Shown: piece by piece, positions 1-8,950 of the stretch
How the letters are laid out: each line of letters begins with the position of its first letter
Position numbering within the stretch: position 1 is the first letter of the stretch
NCBI RefSeq assembly: GCF_001666835.1
Contig: NZ_LZJF01000107.1
Location: forward strand, 1 to 64,000
Origin: Mycobacterium sp. E3251
Lineage (GTDB): Bacteria; Actinomycetota; Actinomycetes; Mycobacteriales; Mycobacteriaceae
DNA: 64,000 bases
Direction of reading: 5' to 3'
Program-made: the position numbers and the translations under genes
The notes under the pieces: generated by a model
Database searches by the model: none
Told to the model about the DNA's origin: nothing
The model's input: only the letters and a program-made list of their open reading frames with translations

Positions 1-163
1 GAAGGAGCACGCGGCGCTGTTCGACCTGCCCCACCGCGGGCCGATCTATCCCACACCGGCCGGGCTCGTCGCCGCGGTGCCCGATTGGTCGCAGCGCCCG
101 CTGCCCTTGGTGGCGCTGTATCTGCGCCGCCCCGACGCCAAACCGATGGCGGCGCGCGGATGA
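1..163 (+). CDS. tsaB: TsaB C-terminal fragment (duplicated arm)
   Basis: The frame from base 2 to the TGA at 161-163 encodes the last 53 residues of TsaB, the partner of TsaD in making threonylcarbamoyl-adenosine at tRNA position 37. The first part (KEHAALFDLPHRGPIYPTP) repeats residues encoded on the minus strand at 266-342. Joining minus-strand 803-266 to plus-strand 78-163 gives an in-frame gene of 208 codons, close to the usual mycobacterial length. This supports the view that these bases are the displaced true 3' end of tsaB. Confidence 0.8.
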   Translation, partial: KEHAALFDLPHRGPIYPTPAGLVAAVPDWSQRPLPLVALYLRRPDAKPMAARG

Positions 164-265
164 CCGCCCTGGGCGAGCCCGTGACGCTCGGCGCCCTGGT
201 CCCCGCCGACGCGGCGCGCTGCGCCGAGCTCGAACGTCAGCTGTTCGACGGTGACGACCCCTGGC
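160..265 (+). CDS. rimI: RimI N-terminal fragment, truncated at the fold-back
   Basis: The ATG overlaps the tsaB stop as ATGA, the usual tsaB-rimI coupling. About 35 residues remain (MTALGEPVTLGALVPADAA, then CAELERQLFDGDDPWP), matching the start of the GNAT acetyltransferase RimI, which acetylates the N-terminus of ribosomal protein S18. The frame then runs into the inverted tsaB arm and stops at 295-297. The whole acetyl-CoA-binding core is missing. This is a partial gene caused by the junction, not a functional short form. Confidence 0.75.
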
Positions 266-803
266 CCGCGGCGACGAGCCCGGCCGGTGTGGGATAGATC
301 GGCCCGCGGTGGGGCAGGTCGAACAGCGCCGCGTGCTCCTTCGAGCCGGCCACCGCCCGCGCTGCGCCCGGGTCGACGTCGGCGGGGGCGTTGACCCCCG
401 GGCCCTCCATCCGAAACCCGTCACGGTAACGGGCCCAATAGATTTCGCGCCGACGGGCGTCGGTGACCACCAACGTCTCACCGGTGGTGCGCACGCCGAT
501 GGCGTCCAGGCTGCACACCCCGCGCACCGGGATGCCCAGGGCATGCCCGTAGGCGGCCGCGGTCGCCATCCCGGCCCGCAGTCCGGTGAACGGGCCGGGG
601 CCACAGCCCACCACGACGGCATCGAGGTCGGCCATCGTCAGCCCGGCGTCGGCGAGGGCGTCCAGCACGTTCGGGGTGAGCCGTTCGGCGTGCGCGCGGG
701 CGTCGACGGTGACCCGCTCGGCCAGCACGGTCAGGTCGTCGCGGCGCACGATCCCGGCGGTGACCGCCGGTGTGGAGGTGTCGAGGGCAAGCAGAAGGCT
801 CAT
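237..803 (-). CDS. tsaB: TsaB, tRNA t6A biosynthesis protein (3' end displaced)
   Basis: Starts at ATG 803, overlapping the tsaE stop as ATGA. The N-terminus (LLALDTSTPAVTAG) and the VVGCGPGPFTGLRAG segment are typical of TsaB, an ASKHA-fold protein without its own catalysis that dimerises with TsaD for tRNA threonylcarbamoyl-adenosine synthesis. Genuine sequence ends at about base 266; the last ten codons to the stop at 237 are read from the inverted copy and are foreign. The remaining C-terminus is on the plus strand at 78-163. The order alr, hydrolase, tsaE, tsaB, rimI is a translationally coupled operon. Confidence 0.9.
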   Translation of the reverse strand: MSLLLALDTSTPAVTAGIVRRDDLTVLAERVTVDARAHAERLTPNVLDALADAGLTMADLDAVVVGCGPGPFTGLRAGMATAAAYGHALGIPVRGVCSLDAIGVRTTGETLVVTDARRREIYWARYRDGFRMEGPGVNAPADVDPGAARAVAGSKEHAALFDLPHRGPIYPTPAGLVAAGQGSSPSNS

Positions 804-1261
804 GAACGCACCCACTGCCACGAAGCGATCCGCACGTCGGATCCGCTGAGGCGTTCCAGCCGAATGTCGAGGTGCCGCTCGGCGAGGCGTTCGACGAGGC
901 CCTCGCCCCACTCCACGACCACGACCGCATCGTCGAGATCGGTCTCCAGGTCCAGCGAGTCGAGCTCGCCCATCAGGTCGGCGCGGTCCTGGTCCAAAAG
1001 CCGGTACATGTCGACGTGGATCATCGCCGGTGCGCCGGTCCGCCGCGGCGGGTGCACCCGCGCCAGCACGTACGACGGCGAGGTGACCGGACCGTCGACG
1101 TCCATCGCCGCGGCAATCCCCTTGGCCAGCACGGTCTTTCCCGCACCTAACGGACCGGTGAGCACCACCACGTCACCCGCGCGCAGCCCCTCGGCCAGCC
1201 GCGAGCCCAGTGCGATGGTGTCCTCGACGCGCTCCAGCGTGGCCGTGCCCTCACCCCCCAC
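800..1261 (-). CDS. tsaE: TsaE, t6A biosynthesis ATPase
   Basis: P-loop ATPase of the TsaBDE complex, needed to recycle the t6A-forming machinery. The Walker A motif GPLGAGKT is near residue 38, followed by the SPSYVLARVHPP segment, a MIHVDMYRL strand and a VVVVEWGEG Walker-B-like strand. I chose GTG 1261, giving 153 residues, because the family starts about ten residues before the LERVEDTIALG helix. The longer open frame to 1450 reads through the upstream hydrolase gene. The 3' end overlaps tsaB by four bases. Confidence 0.9.
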   Translation of the reverse strand: MGGEGTATLERVEDTIALGSRLAEGLRAGDVVVLTGPLGAGKTVLAKGIAAAMDVDGPVTSPSYVLARVHPPRRTGAPAMIHVDMYRLLDQDRADLMGELDSLDLETDLDDAVVVVEWGEGLVERLAERHLDIRLERLSGSDVRIASWQWVRS

Positions 1262-2366
1262 GGCGCGGCAGCCTTTCCCGCATCCACCGGGCCGCCTGCG
1301 CGGCACGGCCCGGGGTGGCCCGCTTGACCAGCCGAACCAGCCCGTCGTTGATCGCCTCCGGCTTGTCCAGCAGCGCAAGGTGACTGGCGCCCTCAACGAT
1401 GACAAGCTCGGACTGCGGCAGGGAGGCCGCCATCTTGCGCGAGTATTCATCCGGGGTCAGCAGGTCGTGGTCACCGCAGGCGATCAGGGTGGGGATGCGC
1501 AGCAAGGTCCACAGGCCGGCGGTCTCGTCATGGTGTTCCAAGGCATCCAGGAACTCCACCATGGTGGGGATCGGGGTGCCGTTCATCATCCGCTGCGAGA
1601 AGGCGTCCAGGCTCCGGCTGACCTGCAAGTCGCTGAAGGAGGCCGCCCGCAGGACCGGGCCGATCAACGAGCGGGACACGTTGCGGCCGCGGTGCATCAG
1701 CTTCGGCGCGGACCGCGCGGTGAATCGGAACGCTTCCAGCGCAGGGTTTTTCAAGATCTCGCCCAGCGGCGACCTGGCAACGCCTTCCGCCGCGGAGGAA
1801 ATCAGCGCGGCGCCGACGATTCGGCGCCCATACTGGCCGGGGAATTGGCGAGCGTGTGACAACACCGTCATGCCGCCCATGGAGTGCCCGACCAGCACGA
1901 CCATCCCGCGCGGCGCGACGACCGCAAGCACACTCTCCAGGTCCTGGCCGAGCTGGGTCAGTGTGTAGGTTTCGGGCCCGGCCTCGCCGGATTGCCCGTG
2001 CCCGCGCTGGTCGTAGAAGACCATTCGGACGCCCGGGCCCACCTGTTCGGGCAGCCGGGTCCGCTGAAAATGGAAGGCGCCCATGCGTAGACAGAATCCG
2101 TGAACGAAGACCATGGTCAACGGGGCATCCGCCGGGCCGGCTTCCCGGATCGCCAACGACACGCCGTCGGGGGTGGTTACCACGGAGCGGCGATCGTCGT
2201 CGATCGTCTCGAAATCCTCGTCGGCATAGGGATCGTCGGTGCCGCGGCTGCGCTGGATCATAGAACGGCGGGCCGAGGCTCCAACGATGGTGGCGAGGGC
2301 AGTCACCCCCGCGCCTCCCGCAAGCCAAGCCCCCTTCTGGCGCCTGCGGGTTCTCTCAGGGCTCAA
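1251..2366 (-). CDS. Alpha/beta-fold hydrolase
   Basis: A 371-residue hydrolase with a short N-terminal hydrophobic segment ([18 protein letters not shown]) that may anchor it in the membrane. The nucleophile elbow GHSMGG, the acid in [12 protein letters not shown] and the histidine in [12 protein letters not shown] form a complete triad, with an oxyanion stretch [11 protein letters not shown]. The substrate is unknown; an esterase or lipase is likely. The proposed TTG start overlaps the alr stop by 11 bases and the 3' end overlaps tsaE, so it is coupled to both. From memory, M. tuberculosis has alr directly next to tsaE, so this is an extra gene here. Confidence 0.85.
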   Translation of the reverse strand: MSPERTRRRQKGAWLAGGAGVTALATIVGASARRSMIQRSRGTDDPYADEDFETIDDDRRSVVTTPDGVSLAIREAGPADAPLTMVFVHGFCLRMGAFHFQRTRLPEQVGPGVRMVFYDQRGHGQSGEAGPETYTLTQLGQDLESVLAVVAPRGMVVLVGHSMGGMTVLSHARQFPGQYGRRIVGAALISSAAEGVARSPLGEILKNPALEAFRFTARSAPKLMHRGRNVSRSLIGPVLRAASFSDLQVSRSLDAFSQRMMNGTPIPTMVEFLDALEHHDETAGLWTLLRIPTLIACGDHDLLTPDEYSRKMAASLPQSELVIVEGASHLALLDKPEAINDGLVRLVKRATPGRAAQAARWMRERLPRRGG

Positions 2367-3531
2367 TGGTTTGCGCCTCGCGATAGGTCCTGGTGATGCG
2401 CCCGCGCGGGCTGGTCACCACTTCGTAGTGGATGGTGCCGAGCAGGTCGGCCCAGTCCTGCGCGGTGGGTTCCCCGCTGCTGCCGGGCCCGAACAGGATC
2501 GCCTCGTCCCCTTCGGCCACGTCGGTCCGGCCGGGCCCCAGGTCGACGACGAACTGGTCCATGCAGATCCGCCCGACCCCTTGCCGCCGCTTGCCGTTGA
2601 TCAGCACGTCCAATCGTCCTCCCAGCGATCGGAACACACCGTCGGCGTAGCCGATCGGCAGCAGGGCCAAATTCGTGTCCTGCTCCGCGGTCCAGGTGTG
2701 CCCATACGACACGCTCTCGCCCGCGCGAATCGACTTGACCAGCGCCACAGGGCATTTCACCGTCATGGCCGGCACCAACCCCATGTCCCCGAGTTCGGGC
2801 ACCGGACTCAGGCCGTACACCGCGACGCCGGGCCGCACCAGGTCGAAGGCCAGATCGGGACGCGACATGGTGGCCGACGAGTTCGCCAGGTGCGCGACCT
2901 CGAACCGCACCCCCTGATCGCTCGCCTGTGTCAGCATGTCGCTAAAGCGTTGGGCCTGAAGGTCGTTGATGGGGTTGGCCGGTTGATCCGCGAACACCAT
3001 GTGCGACATCAACCCGCGCAGGCGGACGGCTTCCTCGGCGACGGCCCGGCGCAGCGCGGTCAGCATCGAGGGATACCTGGCGGGGTGGACGCCGTTGCGG
3101 TTCAGCCCGGTGTCGACCTTGAGCGTGACCGTGGCGGTCCGGCCCGTCCGGTGCGCCGCATCCAGCAGCTCGTCCAGTTGACGCTCCGAAGAGACTGCGA
3201 TCTCCACGTCGGCCAGCAGCGCGGGCCCGAAGTCGATGCCGGGCGGGTGCAGCCAGGCCAGCACCGGCGCGGTGATCCCGTCGGCGCGCAGGGCCAGCGC
3301 TTCTGCGACGGTGGCCACGCCCAGCTCGGCCGCCCCGCCGGCCAACGCCGCCCGCGCGGACGGGGTGGCTCCGTGGCCGTAGCCGTCGGCCTTGACGACG
3401 GCCATCACCTGCGCGCGGCCGGCGTGCTCACACAACAACCGCACGTTGTGCTCGATGGCGCGCAGGTCCACCGCGGCCTCCCCGAGGAGGCCCGGTGTCA
3501 GCGATATCGGCGTAACGGCCACAGCCGCCAT
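2356..3531 (-). CDS. alr: Alanine racemase
   Basis: PLP enzyme converting L-alanine to D-alanine for peptidoglycan; the target of cycloserine. The PLP lysine lies in [10 protein letters not shown] near residue 44, and the second-base tyrosine in [24 protein letters not shown] and GRICMDQ are conserved fold-type III segments. ATG 3531 gives 391 residues, starting just before the conserved [12 protein letters not shown]; a GTG at 3588 would add 19 residues that look non-native. The gene follows gadB after a short gap. The PPE/insertion-sequence block I remember between alr and gadB in M. tuberculosis is absent. Confidence 0.95.
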   Translation of the reverse strand: MAAVAVTPISLTPGLLGEAAVDLRAIEHNVRLLCEHAGRAQVMAVVKADGYGHGATPSARAALAGGAAELGVATVAEALALRADGITAPVLAWLHPPGIDFGPALLADVEIAVSSERQLDELLDAAHRTGRTATVTLKVDTGLNRNGVHPARYPSMLTALRRAVAEEAVRLRGLMSHMVFADQPANPINDLQAQRFSDMLTQASDQGVRFEVAHLANSSATMSRPDLAFDLVRPGVAVYGLSPVPELGDMGLVPAMTVKCPVALVKSIRAGESVSYGHTWTAEQDTNLALLPIGYADGVFRSLGGRLDVLINGKRRQGVGRICMDQFVVDLGPGRTDVAEGDEAILFGPGSSGEPTAQDWADLLGTIHYEVVTSPRGRITRTYREAQTIEP

Positions 3532-3606
3532 TGTCCCAGAACCAGCCCGCCCACCGCCCCGCCTCGTCGCAATGGTCACAACTGCCACATTTGTGTGGCC
3601 GATGGC

Positions 3607-4989
3607 TCAGTGCGCGAAGTGCTGCGCGTCGTAGTGGCCGCCGGGCTTGATCTTGTCCAGCGAGGTCAGGGCGGAAACGGCGTCGTCGTGCAGCGCGCGG
3701 GCCAGGTCGGCCGAGAGCCCTTCGCGCACCACGATGCGCAGCACCGAGACATGGGTGGCGTTGTCGGGCATGGTGTACGCGGGCACCTGCCAGCCGTAGG
3801 TGCGCAGCTCGTGCGAGACGTCGAACTCCGTGTAGCCGCGGTCGCCGGCGAGCCGGAAGGCGACCACCGGAATTGCCGAACCGTCCGAGATGAGCTCGCA
3901 ATGGTCACTGACCCGCAGCTGCTCGCCCAGCCACCGCGCCGTCCCGGACAGCGCCTGCATCACCTTGGTGTAGCCGTCGCGGCCCAGCCGCAGGAAGTTG
4001 TAGTACTGGCCGACCACCTGGTTGCCGGGGCGGGAGAAGTTCAGCGTGAAGGTCGGCATGTCGCCGCCGAGGTAGTTGACCCGGAACACCAGCTCGTCGG
4101 GCAGATACTCCTTGCTGCGCCACACCACGAAGCCGACACCCGGGTACGTCAGCCCGTACTTGTGGCCGCTGACGTTGATCGACACCACCCGGGGCAGCCG
4201 GAAGTCCCACTTCAGTTCGGGGTGCAGGAAGGGCACCACGAACCCGCCGCTCGCGGCGTCGACGTGCACCGGGACGTCCACCCCGCCGCCGGCCGCGAGC
4301 TTGTCCAGCGCGCCGCAGATGTCGGCGACCGGTTCCAGTTCACCGGTGTAGGTGGTGCCCAGGATCGCCACCACGCCGATGGTGTCCTCGTCGACGGCGT
4401 CGACGACCTGTTCCGGGGTGATGACGTAGCGGCCCTCCTCCATCGGCAGATAGCGGGGCTCGACGTCGAAGTAGCGACAGAACTTCTCCCACACCACCTG
4501 GACGTTGGAGCCCATCACCAGGTTGGGGGTGCGGCCCTTCCAGTCCTTGCCGACCTTCTGGCGCCACCGCCATTTCATGGCCAGCCCCCCCAGCATGACC
4601 GCCTCGCTGGAGCCGATCGTGGACACCCCGCACGCGCTGTAGGGGTCGGCGTCGTTCAGGTCCTCGGCGTGGAACAGGTCGGCCACCATGCACACGCAGC
4701 GCTGCTCGATGGCCGCGGTCGCCGGGTACTCGTCCTTGTCGATCATGTTCTTGTCGAACGTCTCTGCCATCAGCCGGCCGGCCTCCGGGTCCATCCACGT
4801 GGTGACGAACGTGGCCAGGTTCAGGCGCGAACTGCCGTCGAGCATCAGCTCGTCGTGGATGAAGCGGTAGGCGGCCTCGGGGTCCATCGATTCGTCGGGC
4901 AGCCGCAACGCGGGCACCGGGGCGGTGAACAGGCGGCCGGTGTAGGCCGGGGCGATGGCGTGGGCGGGCAGGGACGGGTGTTGGGGCAC
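3607..4989 (-). CDS. gadB: Glutamate decarboxylase
   Basis: PLP enzyme converting glutamate to 4-aminobutyrate with proton consumption, associated with acid tolerance. The PLP lysine is in SGHKYGL, with HVDAASGGFV and STIGSSEAVMLGG as cofactor-binding segments, and NYLGGDMPTFTLNFSRPG near the active site. Length is 460 residues, typical of bacterial GAD. The GTG start at 4989 has AGGATT seven bases upstream. It lies 23 bases after nnr, so co-transcription is likely. No GABA antiporter gene is visible nearby. Confidence 0.93.
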   Translation of the reverse strand: MPQHPSLPAHAIAPAYTGRLFTAPVPALRLPDESMDPEAAYRFIHDELMLDGSSRLNLATFVTTWMDPEAGRLMAETFDKNMIDKDEYPATAAIEQRCVCMVADLFHAEDLNDADPYSACGVSTIGSSEAVMLGGLAMKWRWRQKVGKDWKGRTPNLVMGSNVQVVWEKFCRYFDVEPRYLPMEEGRYVITPEQVVDAVDEDTIGVVAILGTTYTGELEPVADICGALDKLAAGGGVDVPVHVDAASGGFVVPFLHPELKWDFRLPRVVSINVSGHKYGLTYPGVGFVVWRSKEYLPDELVFRVNYLGGDMPTFTLNFSRPGNQVVGQYYNFLRLGRDGYTKVMQALSGTARWLGEQLRVSDHCELISDGSAIPVVAFRLAGDRGYTEFDVSHELRTYGWQVPAYTMPDNATHVSVLRIVVREGLSADLARALHDDAVSALTSLDKIKPGGHYDAQHFAH

Positions 4990-5012
4990 GGCGGAATCCT
5001 CTCGATAAGGCG

Positions 5013-6434
5013 CTATATGGCGGCCAGGGCGGCCCTGATGTGCGGCACGATGCGCGACGCCGACGTCGGCGCGTCACCGGGGCCCGGGTCGGCGGCCGAC
5101 AGCGCCGCGGCCCGCGCGTGGACGAAAGCGGCCGCCGCGGCGGCCTCGACCGCCGGCAGTCCCGCGGCGAGCAGCGCGCCGATCATGCCGGACAGCACGT
5201 CGCCGGAACCGGCGGTGGCCGCCCAGGATTGCCCGGCCGGGTTGAGGTACACCGGGCCGCCCGGTTCGGCGATGACGGTGACGTTTCCCTTCAGCAGCAC
5301 GGTGGCGCCGAAGGTGTCGGCCAGCTTCTGGCACGCGCCGACCCGGTCGTCCCCCGGTGGGCTGCCCGCCAGGCGAGCGAATTCCCCGGCGTGCGGGGTG
5401 AGCACCGTCGGCGCGTTCCGGTTGGCGACCAGCTCGGGGTGGGCGGCCAGGATCGTCAGCCCGTCGGCGTCCACGATCACCGGCAGGTCGGTTTCCAGCG
5501 CGAACCACAAGGCGGCGGCCCCGGTGTCGTCGGTGCCCAATCCCGGCCCGACGACCCAGGATTGGACCTTGCCGGCCGACGCGGGGGTGGGCGACGCGAT
5601 CACCTCGGGCCAGTGCGCGAGCACCTCCCGGTGCGCGCTGCCGGCGTAGCGGACCATGCCGGACGTCGCCGCGACGGCGGCGCCGGTGCACAGCACGGCC
5701 GCGCCCGGATACGTCGACGAGCCGGCCATCACACCGGTCACGCCCTGGGTGTACTTGTCGTCGTGCGGCCCGGGCACCGGCCAGCGGGCGGCCACGTCGG
5801 CGGCCTCGAAACCCAGCAGGTCGGTGTCCGGCAGGTCGAGCCCGATGTCGATCAGCTTCACCCGGCCGCAGTCGGCGAGCGCGTGCACGGGTTTGAGCCC
5901 GCCGAAGGTGACCGTCAGGGCCGCCCGCACCGCGGGGCCGGTGATCGCCCCGGTGGCCACGTCGATGCCGCTGGGGATGTCGACGGCGACCACCGGGATG
6001 CCCGCGTCATTCACCGCGGCGAAAACGTCGGCCGCGGCCGGACGCAGCGGGCCGGATCCGGAAATGCCCACCACCCCGTCGATGACGAGATCGGTTGTCG
6101 GCGAGACACTTTCGACGATGCGCCCGCCTGCCTTGGTGAACGCCGCCAGCCCCTTGCGGTGCGTGCGTTCCGGGTTGAGCAGCACCGCGTCGGCGGCCGC
6201 GCCGCGCCGGCGCACGAAGGTGGCGGCCCACAGCGCGTCACCGCCGTTGTCGCCCGAGCCGACGACCGCGCACACCCGGCGCCCGGCCACCCCGCCGGTG
6301 CGGGCCCGCAATTCGGTGAGGATCTCGGCGGCCAGCCCGAAGGCCGCGCGCCGCATCAAGGCTCCGTCGGGCAGGCTGGCCAGCAGCGGCGCCTCGGCCT
6401 GGCGGATCGCGTCTACGGAGTAGTAGTGCCGCAC
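5013..6434 (-). CDS. nnr: Bifunctional NAD(P)HX epimerase/dehydratase
   Basis: Repairs hydrated NADH/NADPH. The N-terminal half is the YjeF epimerase (GSGDNGGDALWAA) and the C-terminal half is the ribokinase-like dehydratase (DDKYTQGVTGV, VVGPGLG, LTPHAGEFARL, GSGDVLSGMIGA). GTG 6434 gives a protein starting MRHYYSVDAI with 473 residues, the length I recall for the M. tuberculosis enzyme. This start also sits seven bases after a TAATGT box, so the message is probably leaderless. A GTG nine bases upstream is in frame but less well placed. Confidence 0.95.
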   Translation of the reverse strand: MRHYYSVDAIRQAEAPLLASLPDGALMRRAAFGLAAEILTELRARTGGVAGRRVCAVVGSGDNGGDALWAATFVRRRGAAADAVLLNPERTHRKGLAAFTKAGGRIVESVSPTTDLVIDGVVGISGSGPLRPAAADVFAAVNDAGIPVVAVDIPSGIDVATGAITGPAVRAALTVTFGGLKPVHALADCGRVKLIDIGLDLPDTDLLGFEAADVAARWPVPGPHDDKYTQGVTGVMAGSSTYPGAAVLCTGAAVAATSGMVRYAGSAHREVLAHWPEVIASPTPASAGKVQSWVVGPGLGTDDTGAAALWFALETDLPVIVDADGLTILAAHPELVANRNAPTVLTPHAGEFARLAGSPPGDDRVGACQKLADTFGATVLLKGNVTVIAEPGGPVYLNPAGQSWAATAGSGDVLSGMIGALLAAGLPAVEAAAAAAFVHARAAALSAADPGPGDAPTSASRIVPHIRAALAAI

Positions 6435-6441
6435 CAGTGCC

Positions 6442-6447
6442 ACATTA
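6442..6447 (-). promoter_or_regulatory. Leaderless -10 box of nnr
   Basis: On the minus strand TAATGT (TANNNT) is followed by seven bases and then the GTG at 6434. This is the spacing of mycobacterial promoters whose transcript begins at the start codon. No Shine-Dalgarno sequence precedes the start. Confidence 0.6.
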
Positions 6448-6467
6448 CGGGTCAGCGGCCAGGCGGC

Positions 6468-7181
6468 TCAGGCCGATGGCTCGGGCGAGCGGCGGCGGCG
6501 CCCGATGGCCCGCAGGCGCGCCGGGCTCAGCTGCCGGGGGTCCTGGTGCCGTGTCATCGGGTAGAAGCAGAGCCCGACGAGGATCGAGGTGAAGTGCCCG
6601 ATCGCGGTGAAGTTCAGCTCAATACGGTCCATCGCGATCAACGGGAAGCCGAAGATGATGAACAGGACGCCCAGGTAACCCCAGCGCCACGGGCGGGCGA
6701 TGTGATAGGCCAGCACGGCCATCACCCCGACCAGGAAGTAGCTCACGCCGATGTCGCGGGCGTGCACCAGCCGCTCCGACGCGTCGTGTTGCTCGATCGC
6801 GAAATAGAGCAGCCCCTCGCTGAAGTAGGTGGACAGGATGTGGGCGCTCAATCCCACTGTGAGCCAGCGTAACTGGCCCAGCCAGTGTTCGGCGGGCGCC
6901 AGGAACAACGAGAACAGGATCAGGTACGGGGCCAGGTTGTCGCCGTCGATCCACAGCAGGCTGGAAAAGAGTACGTCGAGCGGGTCCCGCGCCAGCCCAT
7001 GGATGTTGGTGGAATGGTGCATCAGCATCGAGTGCAGTTGCCGCTGGGGCAGCCAGTGCTGCACGAGCGTCGTGATCAGCAGGACGAGCAACCACCCGTA
7101 CGTCAGCGGCGCCTGGCTGACGTAGTGCCAGACGGCGAGTCCCATGCTGCGCAGTCGGGACCGCACCGGTGCTTTCGTCAC
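6468..7181 (-). CDS. Multi-pass membrane protein, rhomboid-like (Rv3434c-type)
   Basis: A 237-residue protein with about six or seven hydrophobic segments (WLLVLLITTLVQ, LAPYLILFSLFLAPAEHWLG, IGVSYFLVGVMAVLAYHIA, GYLGVLFIIFGFPLIAM and others) and a basic C-terminus. The layout, with an HSTNIHGL motif between the first two helices and a GHFTSILVG helix near the end, recalls rhomboid folds, but no catalytic GxSG motif is seen, so protease activity is unlikely. GTG 7181 gives exactly the length I remember for the M. tuberculosis orthologue. It is the last gene after three DUF4436 genes. Confidence 0.75.
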   Translation of the reverse strand: MTKAPVRSRLRSMGLAVWHYVSQAPLTYGWLLVLLITTLVQHWLPQRQLHSMLMHHSTNIHGLARDPLDVLFSSLLWIDGDNLAPYLILFSLFLAPAEHWLGQLRWLTVGLSAHILSTYFSEGLLYFAIEQHDASERLVHARDIGVSYFLVGVMAVLAYHIARPWRWGYLGVLFIIFGFPLIAMDRIELNFTAIGHFTSILVGLCFYPMTRHQDPRQLSPARLRAIGRRRRSPEPSA

Positions 7182-7219
7182 GTCATTACCTTCGCACGCC
7201 GACGGTGGGGTTGCTGCAC

Positions 7220-8068
7220 CTAAGCGGCGTGCACGCCGGGCTGTTGGGCGTCGGGTCGCAAGTGCCGCCACCAGCAGGCGATGTAGAGCAGCATCGAGAT
7301 CACCAGCACGACGAGCACCCAGAGCACGATCGTGATGTCGATCCAGCCACCGAACGGCGGCGAACCGGGAAGCGCGTTGCGCAACGGCACCACCGCGAAA
7401 AGCATTGCCGCGTACCAGGTCGTCATCGGCGGCTGAAACTTGCGCCGATCACGCAGCGTCTGGACCGCAACGAAGAGACCGAGCCCGGCAATGGCGATGA
7501 GCACACCGCAGATGACGATGCCGAACGCCGCCGCGCTCAGCGACCGCTGCAGAGTCACGCGGTACGGACCGAGCCCCCCGCCGTTACTGGCGGTGACCTG
7601 CCAGCCGGGAAGGTGGTTGACGAACGTGGCGGGCAAGCGCTCGGGAACGCCACCTTCGCCCCCGTGCAAGAGTTCGACCTCGATCGGCCCCGAATCGTAG
7701 TGATCGAAGGGCCACCGTTCGATTTCACCCGCGATAGTCACCGGGACCGGAAATACGCCGGGCAGCATGCCCTTCGTCCAGGTGCGACGGGTGGGCGTCG
7801 CCGCGGACCTGACCCAGAGGCTGAGGTCTTCGTTGAGGTGCTGGGTCTGCGGATCAAGCAGTGCCGATCCGGGTGAAATCGCGAGGTTGACAACAAGAAC
7901 GCTGTAATTCGACTGAATGTCTTCGACCGAAAATGTCGCCGTACTGGTATTGCCCCCGACCGGGACTTCCGCCCGGTGATGCGCCGTCCGGCTTTGGGCG
8001 TACAGCGCAACCGACGCGACGTATGCCGCAAGGATGGACACGACGAGACCTACGACTGCGAACCTCAT
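7220..8068 (-). CDS. DUF4436 membrane protein, copy 3
   Basis: A 282-residue protein with one N-terminal membrane segment, an extracytoplasmic domain of about 150 residues (DIQSNYSVLVVNLAISPGS, TKGMLPGVFPVP, WPFDHYDSGPIEVELL), then three C-terminal helices ending in LLYIACWWRHLRP. This is the DUF4436 family, of unknown function. The ATG at 8068 overlaps the stop of the preceding copy as ATGA, so translation is coupled. It is clearly a paralogue of the two genes upstream, with differences concentrated in the N-terminus and exported domain. Confidence 0.85.
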   Translation of the reverse strand: MRFAVVGLVVSILAAYVASVALYAQSRTAHHRAEVPVGGNTSTATFSVEDIQSNYSVLVVNLAISPGSALLDPQTQHLNEDLSLWVRSAATPTRRTWTKGMLPGVFPVPVTIAGEIERWPFDHYDSGPIEVELLHGGEGGVPERLPATFVNHLPGWQVTASNGGGLGPYRVTLQRSLSAAAFGIVICGVLIAIAGLGLFVAVQTLRDRRKFQPPMTTWYAAMLFAVVPLRNALPGSPPFGGWIDITIVLWVLVVLVISMLLYIACWWRHLRPDAQQPGVHAA

Positions 8069-8904
8069 ACGGAGTTCGCCGGCGCCGCAGTCACCTCGGG
8101 CCTCAGATGCCGCCACCAGCAGGCGATGTAGAGCAGCATGGACACCACCAAGACGACAAGCACCCACAGCACGAGGGTGACGTCGATCCAGCCGCCGAAC
8201 GGCGGCGAGCCGGGAAGCGCATTGCGCAACGGCACCACCGCGAACAGCATCGCCGCGTACCACGTCGTCATCGGGGGCTGAAACTTCCGGCGGTTGCGCA
8301 GCGTCTGAACGGCGACGAAGAGGCCCAGTGCGGCGATGGCGATCAGCACGGCGCAGATCACGATGCCGAACGCCGCGGCGCTCAGCGAGCGGTGCACGCT
8401 GACGCGGTAGGGGCCGGACCCGTCGGTGGATACCTGCCAACCCGAAAGATGGTTGACGAAGGTCACCGGTAACCGCTCGGCGACGGTGTCGCTGCCGCCG
8501 CGCATGAGCTCGATCTCTATCGGCCCCGAACCGTAGCGGTCGAAGGGCCAATTCTCGATTTCCCCCGCGATCGTCAGCGGGACGGGGAAGACGCCGGGCA
8601 GCATGCCCTTGGTCCAGGTGCGGCGGGTCGGCGTCGCCACGGATCGCACGCGGAGGCCGAGGTCTTGGTTGAGATGCCCGGTTTGCGGATCGAGCAGACC
8701 CGATCCCGGCGAGATGGACAGGTTGGCCATCAGCACGCTGTAGTTCGACTGGATGTCCTCGACCACCAACGTCGCCGTGCTGCGGTCGCCCCCGGCCCCC
8801 GTCTGCGGGTGGTTATGGTGCCCCCCACTGTTGGCGTACAGCGCGACCGAGGCGACGTAGGCCCCGACGACGCCCACGATCAGTGCTATCACGCCAAACT
8901 TCAT
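8065..8904 (-). CDS. DUF4436 membrane protein, copy 2
   Basis: A 279-residue paralogue of its neighbours with the same plan: one N-terminal helix, an exported domain containing TKGMLPGVFPVPLTIAGE and WPFDRYGSGPIEIELM, and a three-helix C-terminus (FGIVICAVLIAIAALGLFVAVQ, MLFAVVPLRNALPGSPPFGGW, LVVLVVSMLLYIACWW). ATG 8904 was preferred over a GTG two codons upstream. A histidine pair (GGHHNHPQ) follows the first helix only in this copy. Function is unknown. Confidence 0.85.
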   Translation of the reverse strand: MKFGVIALIVGVVGAYVASVALYANSGGHHNHPQTGAGGDRSTATLVVEDIQSNYSVLMANLSISPGSGLLDPQTGHLNQDLGLRVRSVATPTRRTWTKGMLPGVFPVPLTIAGEIENWPFDRYGSGPIEIELMRGGSDTVAERLPVTFVNHLSGWQVSTDGSGPYRVSVHRSLSAAAFGIVICAVLIAIAALGLFVAVQTLRNRRKFQPPMTTWYAAMLFAVVPLRNALPGSPPFGGWIDVTLVLWVLVVLVVSMLLYIACWWRHLRPEVTAAPANSV

Positions 8905-8950
8905 GACCACCCCCTACTCGATGACGAAATGCGTTGATGCGACCGGGGTG

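Larger units (their letters stand above)
1..342. repeat. Inverted repeat / fold-back at window start
   Basis: Bases 1-77 are the exact reverse complement of 266-342, around a 188-base unique centre. The plus arm reads out of tsaB into rimI; the minus arm is the same piece of tsaB in the orientation of the rest of the operon. The junction lies at a short CCGCGG palindrome (72-77 and 266-271). A tsaB-rimI unit cannot serve both strands, so this is most likely a chimeric fold-back at a contig end rather than biology. Confidence 0.9.

Noticed and set aside
2239..5649. Very long open frame on the plus strand opposite alr, gadB and nnr
   Set aside because: It is antisense to three well-conserved genes, is His/Val/Gly-rich in the manner of GC-rich shadow frames, and has no family motif.
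6468..7181. Active rhomboid protease
   Set aside because: No GxSG serine motif or paired catalytic His in the expected helices, so only a loose topological likeness remains.
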